From NCBI RefSeq assembly GCF_052324685.1, contig NC_135212.1, positions 9,743,790 through 9,807,789 on the forward strand: 64,000 nt of DNA. The letters run 5' to 3'. The stretch is from Brachyhypopomus gauderio. Taxonomy: Eukaryota; Chordata; Actinopteri; Gymnotiformes; Hypopomidae. Positions 44,856 through 62,220 of this stretch are shown piece by piece. The notes under the pieces are model-generated. The model was given only the letters and a program-made list of their open reading frames with translations. It had not been told where the DNA came from and ran no database searches. The translations under genes were made by a program, and so were the position numbers. Numbering within the stretch: position 1 is the stretch's first letter; every line of letters begins with the position of its first letter.

Positions 44856-47329
44856 GCCAGGGAAGAGTGGAAGTGTGATTTAGTGTGCACAAAATGAGAC
44901 ATTCTTACACCATTTCAAGTTCCCCTCATACAACTACTGCAGAATCCTGGATTACAAAGGGACCAGCTGTCCTGCCTACTGGGAGAACCACATCGCACCA
45001 CAATGTCCCAGCAGTAGCATTGGCTCATGCACACATAAAGACGCACACATTAATAGCAGTGTGAATAATTTAAGGTGTTTATCAGAGCCTCTGTGTATGG
45101 CCTGTCACTCGGACACCAAGGGCAAAATGAGCGTCTGGTCTAAACCATCGTGTTTGTCAGACAGTTCTTTACGTCTTTCATTTGTGCAGCTTTCCATATA
45201 TGGGGGACATTTTTTTTCTCAGGAGGGACACATTTTCTAGGCTGTTCTTCAGGTGCTCCCTCTTTCTTTTCCTTAGTGTTAGGATTATCAGTGTATTTTT
45301 GTGTTGATAACATCTACATTAAGTAGTTCAGGAATGTCACTTCACTGGATGAAAATCGGTGGCAATTAACTATCATAAGTCTTAGTTCCGCAGTGATGGA
45401 GAGAGATATTCACATTACTCATCTGTGTAGGAGAAACCTCTTTAGTCTTTTCTTGCTAATTCTCATGACAGAGGTCATCCTCAGTTTTTAATATCATTTC
45501 AGTTAATGGCTGTGATATTTGGCCCGAGACTCTTGTCTGGCACACAGAGCTTGAAAAGCTCCTAGCCAGATACAGAAGGCAAAGATTGAGAGGAGGATTA
45601 CTACGTACCCACAAACATAATTGATGTGCACAATGATTTGGGATCAGAAACTGTCTCCTTTCTGAACCCGCTAAGCCTAACTGACAGTTGGAATGAGGGT
45701 AGATTGACAGATTTGCAAAAAAAAAGGAGAAGATATTTGCTTAAACGAGTCTAAGTGTTTGTTAAAAACAATCAAAGTTAAGAGTTTGCAGTGAAAACAG
45801 TTTTGAGGCATAATATGGAATGCATGGGGGCTTTTAATGTGTGTTTCGCATATATCGTGCATCATGTTCTTGAACTTGCATGTTACAGCAATTGACCTAC
45901 AAATGTCTGGCTCTTAATCCATCTTTCAACACACCTTGGGCAGGTAAATAAGAGCTTTGCTGCCCTGGATTATCTGAGTCAAGAATATGAGGAGCTGGAG
46001 TGGATCAAAATCTTGGACTGGCTGAGGGTTGGATTGAGAATTCCTGCTAGAAGTAACTTTCTTACATTTTTAAGATAGTATCCCAAGTAACTGTTTGAAA
46101 TTGTAACGCAGTGATCAGAGTGATATTTACCATCAAACAATAACCAGGAAAGAACAAGGGAAATACACAGGGTTTATATACAAGGGCTAAAACGATCTAA
46201 ACTAGAAGCATGTGAAAGCAGTGACAAAGGGTGGAGGAATAAACACGGGGGCGTGGAAACTAAATGAAAACAGAGAAGCACATGGAAAACAAACAAATGA
46301 CAGATGGAGAGGGGCCCATTGACACATAAATATGGAAAAAAAATCACATTTGACAGATCAGTTTTACCTCACAAATCAAAATAATTTTGTGATTAAAAAC
46401 TGTGGGTATCACTCCACCAATTATGACTGAAATCGCCTTAAAGTAATTCCTGTGATTTTGTGATCTTGTGATAATAACATACGCTATTATCTGAGTATAT
46501 AGTGTATAATGTGCTATATTATACACTATACAACACAATACATTATTTTTCTCAACATGGCATTCATTACTGTCAGCATGTTACAGTGATTGGCCTTAGA
46601 GACACACATATTCTCTTCACTTGAATTTATTTTGCATAATCACCAAAGTTCTCACCACTCACCAGGTTCTACAACAACACTGCCTTGAGGAACCAGCCCG
46701 TTATTGGTTCTGACTACTGGTTCTGCTACATTCTACTTTCTCACCTCCTGCCACAGATACGAGAACAAGGAACTGGGGTTCAAACCTTCGAGGAACTGCC
46801 AACAGAACCCTGCCGTGAAAGTGGAGCCCAAAGGGAGACCTGCCACTGGAGCCATTCTTATCTCCACACCACGCCACACTAAGCCGACACTAAGCCCCTG
46901 CGGCCCATTGGTCAGTGGCGAGCTGCAGCCTTCTTGTGTGAAACAACAGCAAGATTAGCCAGATTACAAAGTGACGGCATGTGCAGAGTGGAAACCAATC
47001 AGCTTAATGCAACAGGTCCAGCAAGAAAGCCCATCTATCATGTCCCGTGCATGCCTTTGTCTCTGACACAACCTGTTACACATCTGAGAAGCAAACTTTC
47101 TGAACTCGCCTTGTTTAAGCATAAAGGCGACGATTAAAAGCATGCAGCAGGAGGTTCTTACATGCACCTGAAGACAAACACACACACAAATGAGGATAAT
47201 TTAAGGGAGTGCAATTGCACAAACACCTCCCACACATCAGCCAATCAATTCCCACGATCCCCTGCACCTCCCACGCAAGTGTTCCCGCACTGGCCAAGCA
47301 AATGTTACACTCTGATAACCGAAAGAGAG

Positions 47330-47386
<57 letters not shown>

Positions 47387-48690
47387 GCGATACAGAGAGA
47401 TTTTCTTTAAAATTTTTCCCTAGACTAATCAAGTGTGTGTCTTCATACTTAAATATGCTTTTGAACAAGAACCCAAAGGCCACATAAAAGTGAAAGGACC
47501 AATCTGCAAGACAGTATCAATTTTAGTGACAAAATCCCATGGACTTATGTAGACTATACACAGACAGCTGAGTTAAAAGATCCCTCCTGAGATACATTCA
47601 TATTTTTGAGTTACGAGCATACAGTGTAAACCACGGCTGTAACATATACTCAAAGGGGTTTGGTAGAAAATGCCCTCAACCGATATTAAGTAAATGTCTT
47701 GCATTTGACTGATCATATAAGAGAAATTGAAATCAGGGCAGCACTGATGATTTGAAGCAGTCGTCTTCCATGTCCAAGTGAAATAAGCTCAGCCACTTTT
47801 TTACACCATGGTTGTATAACATCAGAGTACCATGTGCATTGGGAGCAGAACTAACATTCGATGCTGCTACGCTTGGCGACCTACTCTACCACCTGCAAAC
47901 AGGAAACCGGGGTAGAGGGAGGGGCTTTGATGTCATTTCCTTTCTAATGAGAACATGGAAGATGTATAGCAGGATATGAGAGGGTTTCAGGCTGTAGCAT
48001 GGTATCATATGTCTTATATCATGTCTGATTATATCTTGTCATATATCATCATATCATAAACACACAGTCCACTCTGTGGTCCCTGCTGATGAACAGTATC
48101 GGGAGGATTCTGCTAATTTTAGCTACGCTAACAAAGTAATCATTACTTATTGATTATTTATGGATAATTCATGAGGGAGTCTGTTCTGGAAAGTGTTTTG
48201 AAGAGCAAGATTAAAAGGAATGAAAAGTAATTTATTAAAAATGCACTGAAGCAAAGTACTGTTATGCAAACATACTGCGAATAATTTAAAAAATATGGTC
48301 AGCGAATAGAAAGCCAAATATATACTTTAGAGCACGTAGTCAAGTGTTTCTCAAGCTGGTGTATGTTCTGGACATGGATCACACTCTTAAGAGAGTAAAG
48401 TGGCTGCGTAAGACAGAACCAGGTTCCAACACACAGCTCTGTCCTGTCTGTGAAACAAGTCATGAAGACTTTAGAAGTAGCTGTATATCTTTGTCACTCT
48501 CCCCATGCACGTGAGATGTCTTACAACCTCCAAAACAAACAAACAAACATACAGTGATCATGTAGAGTATGATAAAGGAGAATGATATAGTTGACAGATG
48601 TAACTACATTTATTTATATGTTTTCATCATAAAGAACATACTCATTCTTTTACATGCAACTCTGTAACTGAGAGGAAGTGAGGGAGAGTA
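44856..48690. other. No gene; cck upstream region
   Basis: AT-rich intergenic DNA with a (GA)n tract at 47323-47378. No exon or RNA gene was identified. Distal regulatory elements of cck could lie here but are not visible to the eye. Confidence 0.45.
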
Positions 48691-48696
48691 TGTGTT

Positions 48697-48733
<37 letters not shown>

Positions 48734-48739
48734 GTGCAT

Positions 48740-48780
<41 letters not shown>
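48697..48780. repeat. (GT)n microsatellite next to the cck promoter
   Basis: GT repeat with a CGCGCG interruption, ending a few bases upstream of the CRE-like site. Confidence 0.95.
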
Positions 48781-48784
<4 letters not shown>

Positions 48785-48882
48785 TGCGTCACAGCTGGGT
48801 ATATAAGTGCCTCTCCCTCTTCTTCATGAGAACATCCACTTTTACTCTCATACAAGCAACAGATACTCCGCAACACAGCAAG
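48785..48882 (+). promoter_or_regulatory. cck core promoter and untranslated exon 1
   Basis: CRE/TRE-like TGCGTCAC lies at 48785-48792, an E box CAGCTG at 48792-48797 and TATATAA at 48800-48806. Exon 1 probably starts near 48830 and ends at the donor GCAAG|GTAAAA (48882). Mammalian CCK promoters are known to combine a CRE/TRE, an E box and a TATA box, so the layout supports conserved neuronal and cAMP/AP-1 control. Confidence 0.75.
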
Positions 48883-49374
48883 GTAAAAAAATCCATCTTC
48901 ATATTTCTGCATGTGTGTTTCTGTCTCCGTTCTCCGTCTGTGTTCTCGTGAAAAACTGTATCTAGTTGCACTGAAACTTACTTAAGTGTGAAATTGGAAT
49001 TTTTACCAAAAATGTGCTAGAATGGGAACGATTGCAGTCAAAATACAGATGTAATTTCTTGGATTTTTTAACATACTTTATATAATAAATATAAATAAAA
49101 ATATAATAATATTTTTAATTAATATATTAATTAGTTTATGCAAAACTTTGCTAAAGCGTGTTATGATTATGCAACACTAATTTTAATTACATAATTAAAA
49201 TAGGCATGTTACATTTGTTGAAATTTTTGTAAAAAAGTACCTGAAAAGATCTGTGAAGCAAAAAGAGTAGAGGAAAGACGACAAAAAGAAACGCTTTTAC
49301 CTACAGCGTAAATGTGATTTTCTCTCTCCTTCTCCATCTCTCTCTCTCTCTTTCACACACACACACATGTCTAG

Positions 49375-52696
<3,322 letters not shown>

Positions 52697-53057
52697 GGGA
52701 ACCCTGCACTGTGCCCGGCGCGTCACTGACACAAAGAATATATTTATTACTACTCTCCTTCTTCTCTTTATTCTTACAATGATGCTGATGATGATGTCTT
52801 TGATGTACATTTGTTTGTAAACTAATATGATGCAATATATACTTACGCCAAATTTTTTCAGAAATGTCTTTCTCCACATTTTTTGCTGTTGTTTTTGTTG
52901 TTGTTTTTGTTTTTTTGTTCACGGTTCTAATGTCCTGTCACCTATAAACCATGTTTTGGTGGGTTGAGGTGGGAACAATGAGCAGAAGGGGCCCGTAGTC
53001 CACTCGGGGCCACGGCTTCCTGCTGCACTATCCCACAGGGCACTGTTAATGTGTTGC

Positions 53058-53063
53058 AATAAA
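53058..53063 (+). terminator. cck poly(A) signal candidate
   Basis: AATAAA lies 362 bases after the cck stop codon, giving a 3' UTR of normal length for this gene. Confidence 0.6.
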
Positions 53064-53084
53064 CCAGGTCAGCATTCAACTTTG

Positions 53085-55886
53085 GCCTTAAACACTGTGG
53101 GCTCTGACAGTTTTGTCCATCAAGCTCATTCAACCAATGCTGTGCAACACTACATTACCCAGAAGTGTTAGCACTGCTGGAAGCAGGTGGCCACAAAAAG
53201 GCCACAGCAGAAGAAGACACTTAAGATGAACTGCGCAAAAGGATGTGGGTAAAAAATAAATGAATCAATAAGTACTTTGAGGTTAATGTTACATCATGGC
53301 GGGCACAGAGGGGTTTCCATAAAAGGAAATGAAGCTTACCACATGTAATGCAACTCTCCATTCAACATGGTTTGTTCCCTTTTAGCCAGGCTGCTCAAAT
53401 CTCCCAGCTCCCGACCCAACAGAACAGAACGTGCCTACAAATGAAGTGAATATTTTTAGCGGTAGTATTAGCTGACCAAAGTGACCAGATCCCAATTTCC
53501 CAATCTATGTAGAAAAGCAGTGAAATAAATACTGAAAAACAGCACACTGACGGCACACAGAATCTACACAAACGCACATGAGAATGCTCTGCACTGACAC
53601 TGCACTTACACATGTTCTACTCATCATGATACTGGGACACCCTTTGCCTGTTCTCTGACTGTTCTGGTCCAACGGTACTCTTCAAACCCTCAAAACAAAT
53701 ACAATCCACTGATCAAAGGCTCGTATAAACACAAAAGCATATTTACCATAATAAAGTTACAGAAAAAGTAATAACTAATTTGGCCCACGGCAAATACGTC
53801 GTGCCAAGGGACTTCCAGGATCTTCATGAACACCACGGCCAACTATCAAGAGGCGAGATGTTGACTCCGATCCTGAACATATGGGATGATCTCGACTGTC
53901 GACATACTGGAAGCAGGCGCTCGTGTTTTCAAGATTTCACAATGTAACTATGCGGCCATTATGAAAGATGCATTGTAACGCAAAAGGCTGGTGTGTAGGA
54001 GCTTGGTGCCGAGTGCGTAAGAGTCACCGGAGAATTTGAACCAGGATCTCATCTCAGCCTCAGGTTCACAGACATCAGTCAGCGTCAAATCTTGAACGTG
54101 TCAAAATGTGCCCAAGCAAACAGGCCTCATGGCCAAGAACAAAGCCTCCGAAAAGAAACGACAAGCAAAGAAAAGTCTCTGGTGCGCAGTTGATCAATTG
54201 GCGAGAATGACTTCACTAGGGAACCGGCTCGATTTCAAAAAGTGAGAGATAGAAAGAAAGAAATGGTAGCATGAGGTGTATGGCAAAAATAAGAGGGAGA
54301 CAGGAAGAGAGAGGGAGGGATTGAAAGGGAGGGAGGGTGGTAGGTGAAGAAGCTATCAGTCCTGTCAGTGTGAAGGCAACATCTGAAGCCCTCAGGACCG
54401 AACAAGTCTCCACTGGAGCGGTTCTAGGCCCCTTCCCCCTCGGTGCGGACATCAGGACAGGAAGTTTCCAACCATGAGAGACATGGCCGTCTCGAAATCA
54501 TGCTGAAGCTATTTACACTTACAGACCATTTTCACAGGCTGCTATCTCTCCCCTCTCCGACCCACAGTCCCACACTTGACTCCCCGCCAGTCCAACAAAA
54601 ACGGAAATCTACCGACGAGTCCCTCCTCGCCTCTCCCGCCCTTTAACATGCGCGCGCGAGCTCACGCGAGGCAGTAATGCAATACCGGGCAATATGAGCA
54701 AATGTTAATCTGATTACGGCCCTCGTTTACAGAGCGAAGGGATTAACAATCGTGTCAAACAAAAACACGAACGCGTATTGCATCGCATCACCACTTTATG
54801 GAATCGGATTCATCGTGACATTGCCGTCATGATTGGAAATACAATTTATCTGCGGGTGTCTGTGATGACCCGTCGTTGGCTATTAGGCTAAACATACCAG
54901 AGTGCGCATGTCCAAACCATAAACGGACAAGAAAGATAATTAGTTCACTTAAACGAATCGAAACGCACATTTCAAACCATCAACCTGCCTGAGACTGCGC
55001 CTTTCTACTGTAACACTGTTCGTTGTTAATCACTGATAAACATTTGAGGTTTAAATACAAGACAAGTCACTAGGGTACAGGACATTCTGGTCTAACAACC
55101 TCCATCAGCTCTGCAAATATTGCAGCACAATGGGCATCAGAACAAGAAACCATGATGTAGAATTCAGCTGTGATCAGCAGGGAGACTGTATATGGGCACT
55201 TTTCTCTGTCATGATGTCCCCAGGTGTCGGGGAAAGTTGCTCCTTCTGAACTGACATTAGTAAGAGATTGGAAATGATGGATGGATAAGAACATATTAGA
55301 ACACAACAGGATCTTGATGGGTCAGAACAGAACAGGATCTTAATGGGCCAGAACACGCAGCTGCAGGAGCTACAACCCTAACCCACATACAACCATCTCA
55401 ATGAGCAATTACTTCTCCCATTTCAGATCCTGCCCAGTGACGCAAACGTCTGGCAAGCATTTCAGATTCTTCACAAACAAACAGAAAAGAGAGGGGTTCA
55501 GAAATTATTTTTTTATTTACTTATTTATTTGGGTTATTAATTTTAGCCTGTTTATTTATTTAAAAGTTGTCACTTTGACATACATCACAGAGTTCTCGAG
55601 CAGTGAATAAAGTTATTTTATAGCATTATACAATATTAAGGGACACATTAAATTATTAAGTTCACATGTTTAAATGAGTTTACATGTGGCTGAAGTAGAA
55701 CCACCATCATTCTCATCTTCAAATGCGTCTCCATGTTCTGGTGTTTCATTTCGTTTCATAAATCTGCAGAGCATATTTAATGAGTGCCACTCTTTAACGT
55801 ATTCGGTTATTAACAGTGTCTTGGCTCATTATCTCCTGATGTAACGAGGCTGTCAGTGGGACATGGATGTTTATGGCACAACAGGG
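53085..55886. other. No gene; cck-trak1 intergenic
   Basis: Ordinary intergenic sequence with GA-rich stretches near 54235-54340. No exon is supported. Confidence 0.5.
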
Positions 55887-56395
55887 CAGAGGTATCAATT
55901 CCAGGTTCAGAAAGGCTGTGTTCGAAATAGTCTACTACATACTACTGGCGTACTGATCGAGCCCCAAATCAGTATGCCGTATGCAGTATGCAGTAAAATT
56001 TCCAGTACGCAAAACATACCCGGATGACCTACTACTTCCGCAAAATATTCCAGTACGCGAACAGAGCTATCTTCGTGGTGTACTGCATCCCATCATGCAA
56101 CGCTACGTTCACGTGACCCCGTAGTGTGCTTTGCTTTTGTCGCATACTGGAAACTGTACTGCATACTACTACGAGGACCAGTATGCAGTATCCAGTATAT
56201 ACTGAGTCCAGTATGCAGTATCCAGTATGTAGTAGTCTATTTCGAACACAGCCAAAGTAAAAGTCCTCACCAGGCTTCCTGGATTGTGTTGATTCCACTA
56301 ATTTCACCTGGATTGCACTAATTAGAAAAGCTAGCAAGCTTGAGCAAAATCTTGGTGAGGACTTTTACTTTCTGAACCTGGAATTGACACCTCTG
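55887..56395. mobile_element. Outer MITE, hAT-like
   Basis: Long terminal inverted repeats begin CAGAGGTATCAATTCCAGGT on the left and, reversed on the right, CAGAGGTGTCAATTCCAGGT. They continue through the TTCAGAAAGTAAAAGTCC block. Flanks CAACAGGG and AAATAGGG match at 6 of 8 positions. A second MITE interrupts the left repeat. Confidence 0.82.
55914..56253. mobile_element. Inner MITE, Harbinger-like, 3-bp duplication
   Basis: The termini are GGCTGTGTTCGAAATAG on both sides (reversed on the right), with many CAGTATGCAGTAT-type internal repeats. AAA flanks it on both sides. The uninterrupted right arm of the outer MITE has a single AAA, which shows the 3-bp duplication directly. A 3-bp duplication fits the PIF/Harbinger superfamily. 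Confidence 0.88.
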
Positions 56396-58907
56396 AAATA
56401 GGGACAGGTATCGTTGATGTCTTCTAGCACAGGTAGGCCCTGCTTATGATCCTCAGAGCTAATATGATGAAGAGCCTTCATCAGCCACCAAGCAGCTGAC
56501 ATACCTCAGTAAGATGCCTTAGGTTAGGGTGCGTTCTGGGCAGCAGAGATGGAGGAAACCAGAAAGCCACCTGCATAAGTTGGCCTCCATTGGTGTCCTT
56601 AAGAAACACATCTACATCTTAGCCTTTCTCACCCTAGAAGTGGTGTTGACGGTCCGTGTCTTTGGGAGATGCGAGTGTCTAGGAGTTTGACACTGCACAC
56701 CCTCTCGTCTTTGGCTAGAGACGGGCAGGATCCTTCTCCTGTTTTTGGAAGCTGATAATCGGTGTTGACTGACAGATTGTTAACGGGGCACCGTTAGCAC
56801 TATGAATTATTCTCACAGTCCTCATTGTGTATCAGGCCCACAGCATTGTTGACAAACTTGATGACGCTGGTTGTACCTTAAGTTAGTGCCTAAATGTGTT
56901 TGAATACAACAGAGAAGTGGGCTCAGCATGTAACCCTGTGGACCAGGGTAGTGATGGCACCCTTACCGAATAGTCTGCGGCTGGTTCAGTAGAAAGGCTT
57001 GAATCCATCTGCGTGTCTGGCCGATAACCTTTCCAATGGACACGATAGTGTAGTAGACTGTGTGCCCCCAATGCTACAGAATATCACCGACCCCAGTGAA
57101 CAAAATCAGTCAGGATATGCAAGAGTAAATAAAACAAGCAGCACCCTCTAGTGGCTAGACTTGGAAATAACAGACAAGAGGCCAATCTGGATTTAGCACG
57201 TTTGTTTTTGGCTTTATTGCTAATGTTTGACAGACGTTTACAGTGGATGGCATTGCCTATCACTACAGTTAACCGAGGCCGATTCAATATTACTTAAAAC
57301 CAAGGAGACAATAATATGGTATAAACAATAATTACTGTTATAAAAACACCTGCTACACCTGCAACCTTTTGACATTTTTCTTTTGACAAAATGAATTATT
57401 GACTAAATAAATATAGTCAGGTCTACCAGACAAACAATAAATAGTCAGACACGTTGCCTGCTTCCAACATTTTCCCTACACTTCAGCTGAAGAATTAACA
57501 AGGAATCAACAACCTGAAACTCCCATTTTCTCAAATACGTCCAGCATTATTACATTAGAACCAACCTGCAGCATACTGCAGTTAAGCCAATATCCATCCT
57601 TCAGCCAGCAGGCCCTTAACGCTGGTCACCAGCGTGACATGTCCGCTCAATTTGTCTGACAGAGCTCTGAGAACTTTTCTGCTCTCTACCTTTGACCTTT
57701 CCTCACGAACACTGTATCTTTATCAAACCCACATTCCTAGGGTCCTGTGTATCCTTCAGAAATCGAATGAACAGATGAAAGGTTTAGTCAAGCTGCCCCA
57801 GAAATAATTTTATATTGTAATAAAGTTCACGATGTTCAGTAGTGGCCATGGTTGTGAATTAAGCACCTCATTGTCGCACTGTACTGATTTGAGTAGCAAC
57901 AGTCAGGGGGGGGGGGGGGGGGGGGGGGTTTATGCACTGTACATAAGGGACATAAAACAACTTCTACATGTGTGAACTGTCCAACAGCCTTGATGAATAA
58001 CGTAGCCATTTTTGGCAACTCATATCCATGTGCACTTCAGAAACACGTAAAAAAGCCAAAATAGCAAACTTTGGGGAATTCTACCTGAAAAGTTTTTTAA
58101 CTTAACATTACAAACAGTAGAATAATTAAAAACTGAACACTCTCGGGATACGTGTGAGATCTAACAGCGTGGTCAGGTGTGTGCCCTTGGTACGGCTCGA
58201 TACGTAGGACAAACAGTCAGAATACCCGACTTTTAATGGTATAGCAGAGTCAAAAAGTGCACGGTCTTCATGGGTAATGCTCGACTTGTAGGCGCTGACA
58301 ATCACCATATCAGTTCCACTCCACAACAGATTCTTGGAAGGCCTCTCTGTAGTGTGGCTCTCCGGTTAAAAAAATGCTAATGTGCCAAACCGTGAAAAAG
58401 AAGCCCATGGTGCCAGTTAGCATAAAAGTGTCTGCGAACTGTTAACTGGTGACCCTTGACCTACTTTTATTCCACTGAAAACATGGAAGATGACGACCCA
58501 AGCGCTAAATGTTCACTGTTCACTGTTCAGCAGGACGGCTGATGTTATAGTAGAGCTGATTGCCAGTATAAGAGTTCAGGTAGATTAGGCAGGATGCCTG
58601 CTGTAGTTACACACGTGCACTGTGAGATACATAATTTAAACTGATTTTGTCTGGGTTAATGTTGGTGTTTCTATGGGCCACCCTGACAGGTAAACACATC
58701 CAGTGTTTTGGGCTGCCCAGAAGAACTTTTGCAGAGATATTTTACAAATAATTATCATTGGGCTGCTCAATGGTGGAATAGTGGGCAGGATCGGAAAGAG
58801 ACAAAATAACCAGAAGCAGTATGAAAAGTTCAGAAGTGCTTCAGTGCATATAATAAATTGACAAAAGCTTAATTTTTGTGTTTGATTTAGAATAATGTAT
58901 TTGTGTT
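56396..58907. other. No coding exon; trak1 3' UTR and flank
   Basis: The right part downstream of the trak1 stop is probably its 3' UTR; a possible AATAAA on the - strand is the complement of 58466-58471. A run of about 25 G lies at 57905-57929. Nothing else was recognised. Confidence 0.45.

Positions 58908-58969
<62 letters not shown>
58908..58969. repeat. (GT)n microsatellite abutting the trak1 stop codon
   Basis: About 60 bases of GT. On the trak1 strand it is an (AC)n run that starts right after the TAA stop. Confidence 0.96.
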
Positions 58970-58975
<6 letters not shown>

Positions 58976-60601
58976 GAGGCTGGTCTGCTTGGGAAGTTTT
59001 GGTGGTAGAAGCAGTTCCTCTTCTTGGGGCCCGGGGCCCTTCATCACCATGCTGGCTCCCACCACAGCTGGGTAGCTGCGATTGCGCCTCAGGCCTTCGT
59101 TCAGGGGAGCGAAGGGAGACGACGCCCTGCGCAGCCCACCAAGAGGCCCCAGAATTGGGCTGGGCCGCCGGGTCCCTCCTGCACTTGTTCCAGATGCTCC
59201 CGGACTGGCCAGCCCAAGCCTCTTTAGCTTATCCACCAGGTTCAGATGGTACACGCTCACATCCGTCTGGCTTTCGCAGTCTTTCGCCTGCGCCCCAGAC
59301 ACCCCCGCCACCTCCTTAAGGATGGAGCGCGCTGGCTTCGAGGCCAGGAAGTTCTCGTAGGAGGGGCTTTTGAAAGAGAAGGCGCCGTCCTCGTCTGCCG
59401 CAGCACCGGCTGGGCTCGGGGTGCAGTTGGTCGGGGAGCAGGGAGGGGTGGAGGGCCTCTGGGGGTCCGGAGGGGGTCGAGGGAGCACGGAGGTGGAGAG
59501 GAGGACCCCGCCGCTCGCCCTGTCCCAACTCTGCGGCTGGTAGACGGCCGCGGAGATGCCCCGCTCCTGTAGGAGGCGCACCAACCCCAGGGAGGTGCTG
59601 AAGGTCTTGGTGGAGTCCCGCAGGTTTGTGAAGGACTGAGACTGGGAAAGGCTCAGGCGTCGCGGGGTGCAGGGCGTGGCCACGGGGGTGGGGCGGCGGC
59701 TCGGCGACATCACACAAGATGACATGGGGGCAGGATTCAGACTGGGCGTGGAGAAAAGAGTGCGGCATGAAAACAACAGAAACCCAGCAGAGATAAGGAC
59801 TCTAGGTTCCTTATAGAACCAGAAGGGTGGAGAGGTGGTCTCACCTTGGTGTTACTCTGGTCAGCTCGTCAGATGGGTGGAGGATCTTACAGGTCGTGAA
59901 GGTGTAGGTGGAGCTCGTGTGGGCCATGCACTTACCCGGGTAGAACGCTGCAACACAAGCAAATGTAGCAGTTCATATTCAGCCTTCATTAAAATAACTG
60001 GATCAGACTGCACCTAATTCTCTTTTTGTGTATAGTTTACATACATATCTGTGCTTTAAAGGAGCAATATGTTCATTTCCAAGTGATCCTTATTTACTTT
60101 ACAAAACATTATACCAACACCTTGTGGCCTGGATGTTTCAGCACATGACTACGCGAGAAAATTAAGGATTTCACAGATGTTCAGTGCTCTTCAGTCAGCC
60201 ATTAAGGTAGGCTATTAGCTTAGCATGGCGGGCAAGCCTGGTGAGGCTACATTATAATTATAATGTAGTATAATCTATACTATAATCTGTGTGAACAGGT
60301 GGAACAACATCACCTGTAAATTCCATGGAGGCGTGACTTGTGCTGAGGCAGGGGGAGGGAGAGGCCGAGGAGGCGTGGCTAACGCTGGCAGGCACGCTGT
60401 GATTGGGTGTGGCGGTGGTAGGGAGGTTCTGAAAGTACTGCTCTCCCGGTTCATCCTCCTCGTAGTCGGCGTAGTGGTAGACTTCCTCCAGCTCCAGCTC
60501 CAGCGGACGGAAGCCCTTAGGGACCACACCGGGCCGCGCGTCCAGAATACCGCCCAGGTTAGGCTGGGCTAACTCCTGCCAATGCAGAAGAGTAGCAGAA
60601 C

Positions 60602-60679
<78 letters not shown>

Positions 60680-62158
60680 GAGAAAGACAGACAGACAGAC
60701 AGAGAAAGAGAGAGAAAACAAACAGCTTATAATAATAGTGCTCCATATACAATATTATGTATTATCAACATTACAACATTACAATACATATAAAGATCAC
60801 TGTGGTAACTGTACAAATGTTTTTGTATTGCATTATATTGCTTGAACTGCATTACTTCCTTTCACCAGCAGGTAGCAGTATACAATGTAAACAAATAACA
60901 GGTACCACATCTGAGGACATTTCATTTAGCAAAAACATAATAATAAAAATATTACTAATGGTCCTGGCATAGCAGCAGGGGCGTGGCCAGGGATGGGTTT
61001 TCGTGTCACCTTCTATTGGTTTGACGATCTGGAGCTTGTCGGGCAGATAGGGGCGGCTGGCCCACGAGCCCAGGGACATGATGCTTTCGGTGGGCACGAG
61101 GGCTCGGGCGTGGCGCCCCCCGTCCCGGACCCCCGGGGGATCTCTCTGCCGCCTCTCCCGCTCCTCCTCGAAGAAACGTCGCTCGCTCAGGCAGTTCTGC
61201 CTCCGTAGCGACAGTCTCCGCAGGGCCAGCTTCAGGTCCTCCGAGCCGGGCCGCTTCTCCAGGTCCTCACTAGCAGCAGAACGGGAATCACAGTCACACA
61301 CGCAGAAACATCGGTCGCCACAACGCAGTGGGCAGGAAGAACGTCTTAATGTCTTAATGATGACGTTGTAGTTAATGATGACTACAGCTATGCAGACTGT
61401 TAGTGAAACATAGCTGCGAAATAAAAACATCTCTCAGGATGGAGAAGGTCTGGGGTCAAAATGAGAGGACGACGTCATGAGGATGTTATTAAAATTAGCG
61501 CCACAAACATTGTTAACAAGACTGCTGTATACGACTCAAACTATAGCATAATTTACACTGTAATTATGTAAGAGTTTAGCTATTAAAATCTGATTAATGG
61601 CCCTAGAGTCGAACACTGTGTTGAACATGTACCTGCTGTCTGTTGACTCCAGGAGAATGCTTTGAGCACGGTTGTCAAGGGTTGATATGTTGAAGCCACT
61701 GCTCTCAGAGGGGGCAGGGCTTAAAGAGGAGAGCATCTGATTGGACCCTGGAATATTAGCAGGAGGCGGAGCTGGCGAGCGCTGTCTGACTGATTGGTTA
61801 ATGTTTTTAACTGTCTCAAACACACGTTTATGACGGACCCTGTAAACACATACAGAACACAGCAATAAACACCAGTATCATCTAATGAAAGGGTGTAAAA
61901 ATAAGACTCCAACGGTTCTGATCTAGCCTGCCAATTAAAACTAGAATATTTTAAATTAAAAGTGTTGTGTTACAGTCTCTGTTAGTGGGGAAATAGAGCA
62001 ACATCCTTAGAGCCAGGTTAAAAGCAACTGACAAAGCATTCAGGAACAGGGGGAGTGTGGGGTACTAAGGGCTCATACTTCTGCTCCTCCAGTTCAGGAC
62101 AATCCTGATTCAGCTCCTTCCTCATGGAGCCCTCAATTTCAGCCGCCAGCGAGTCCTA

Positions 62159-62220
<62 letters not shown>

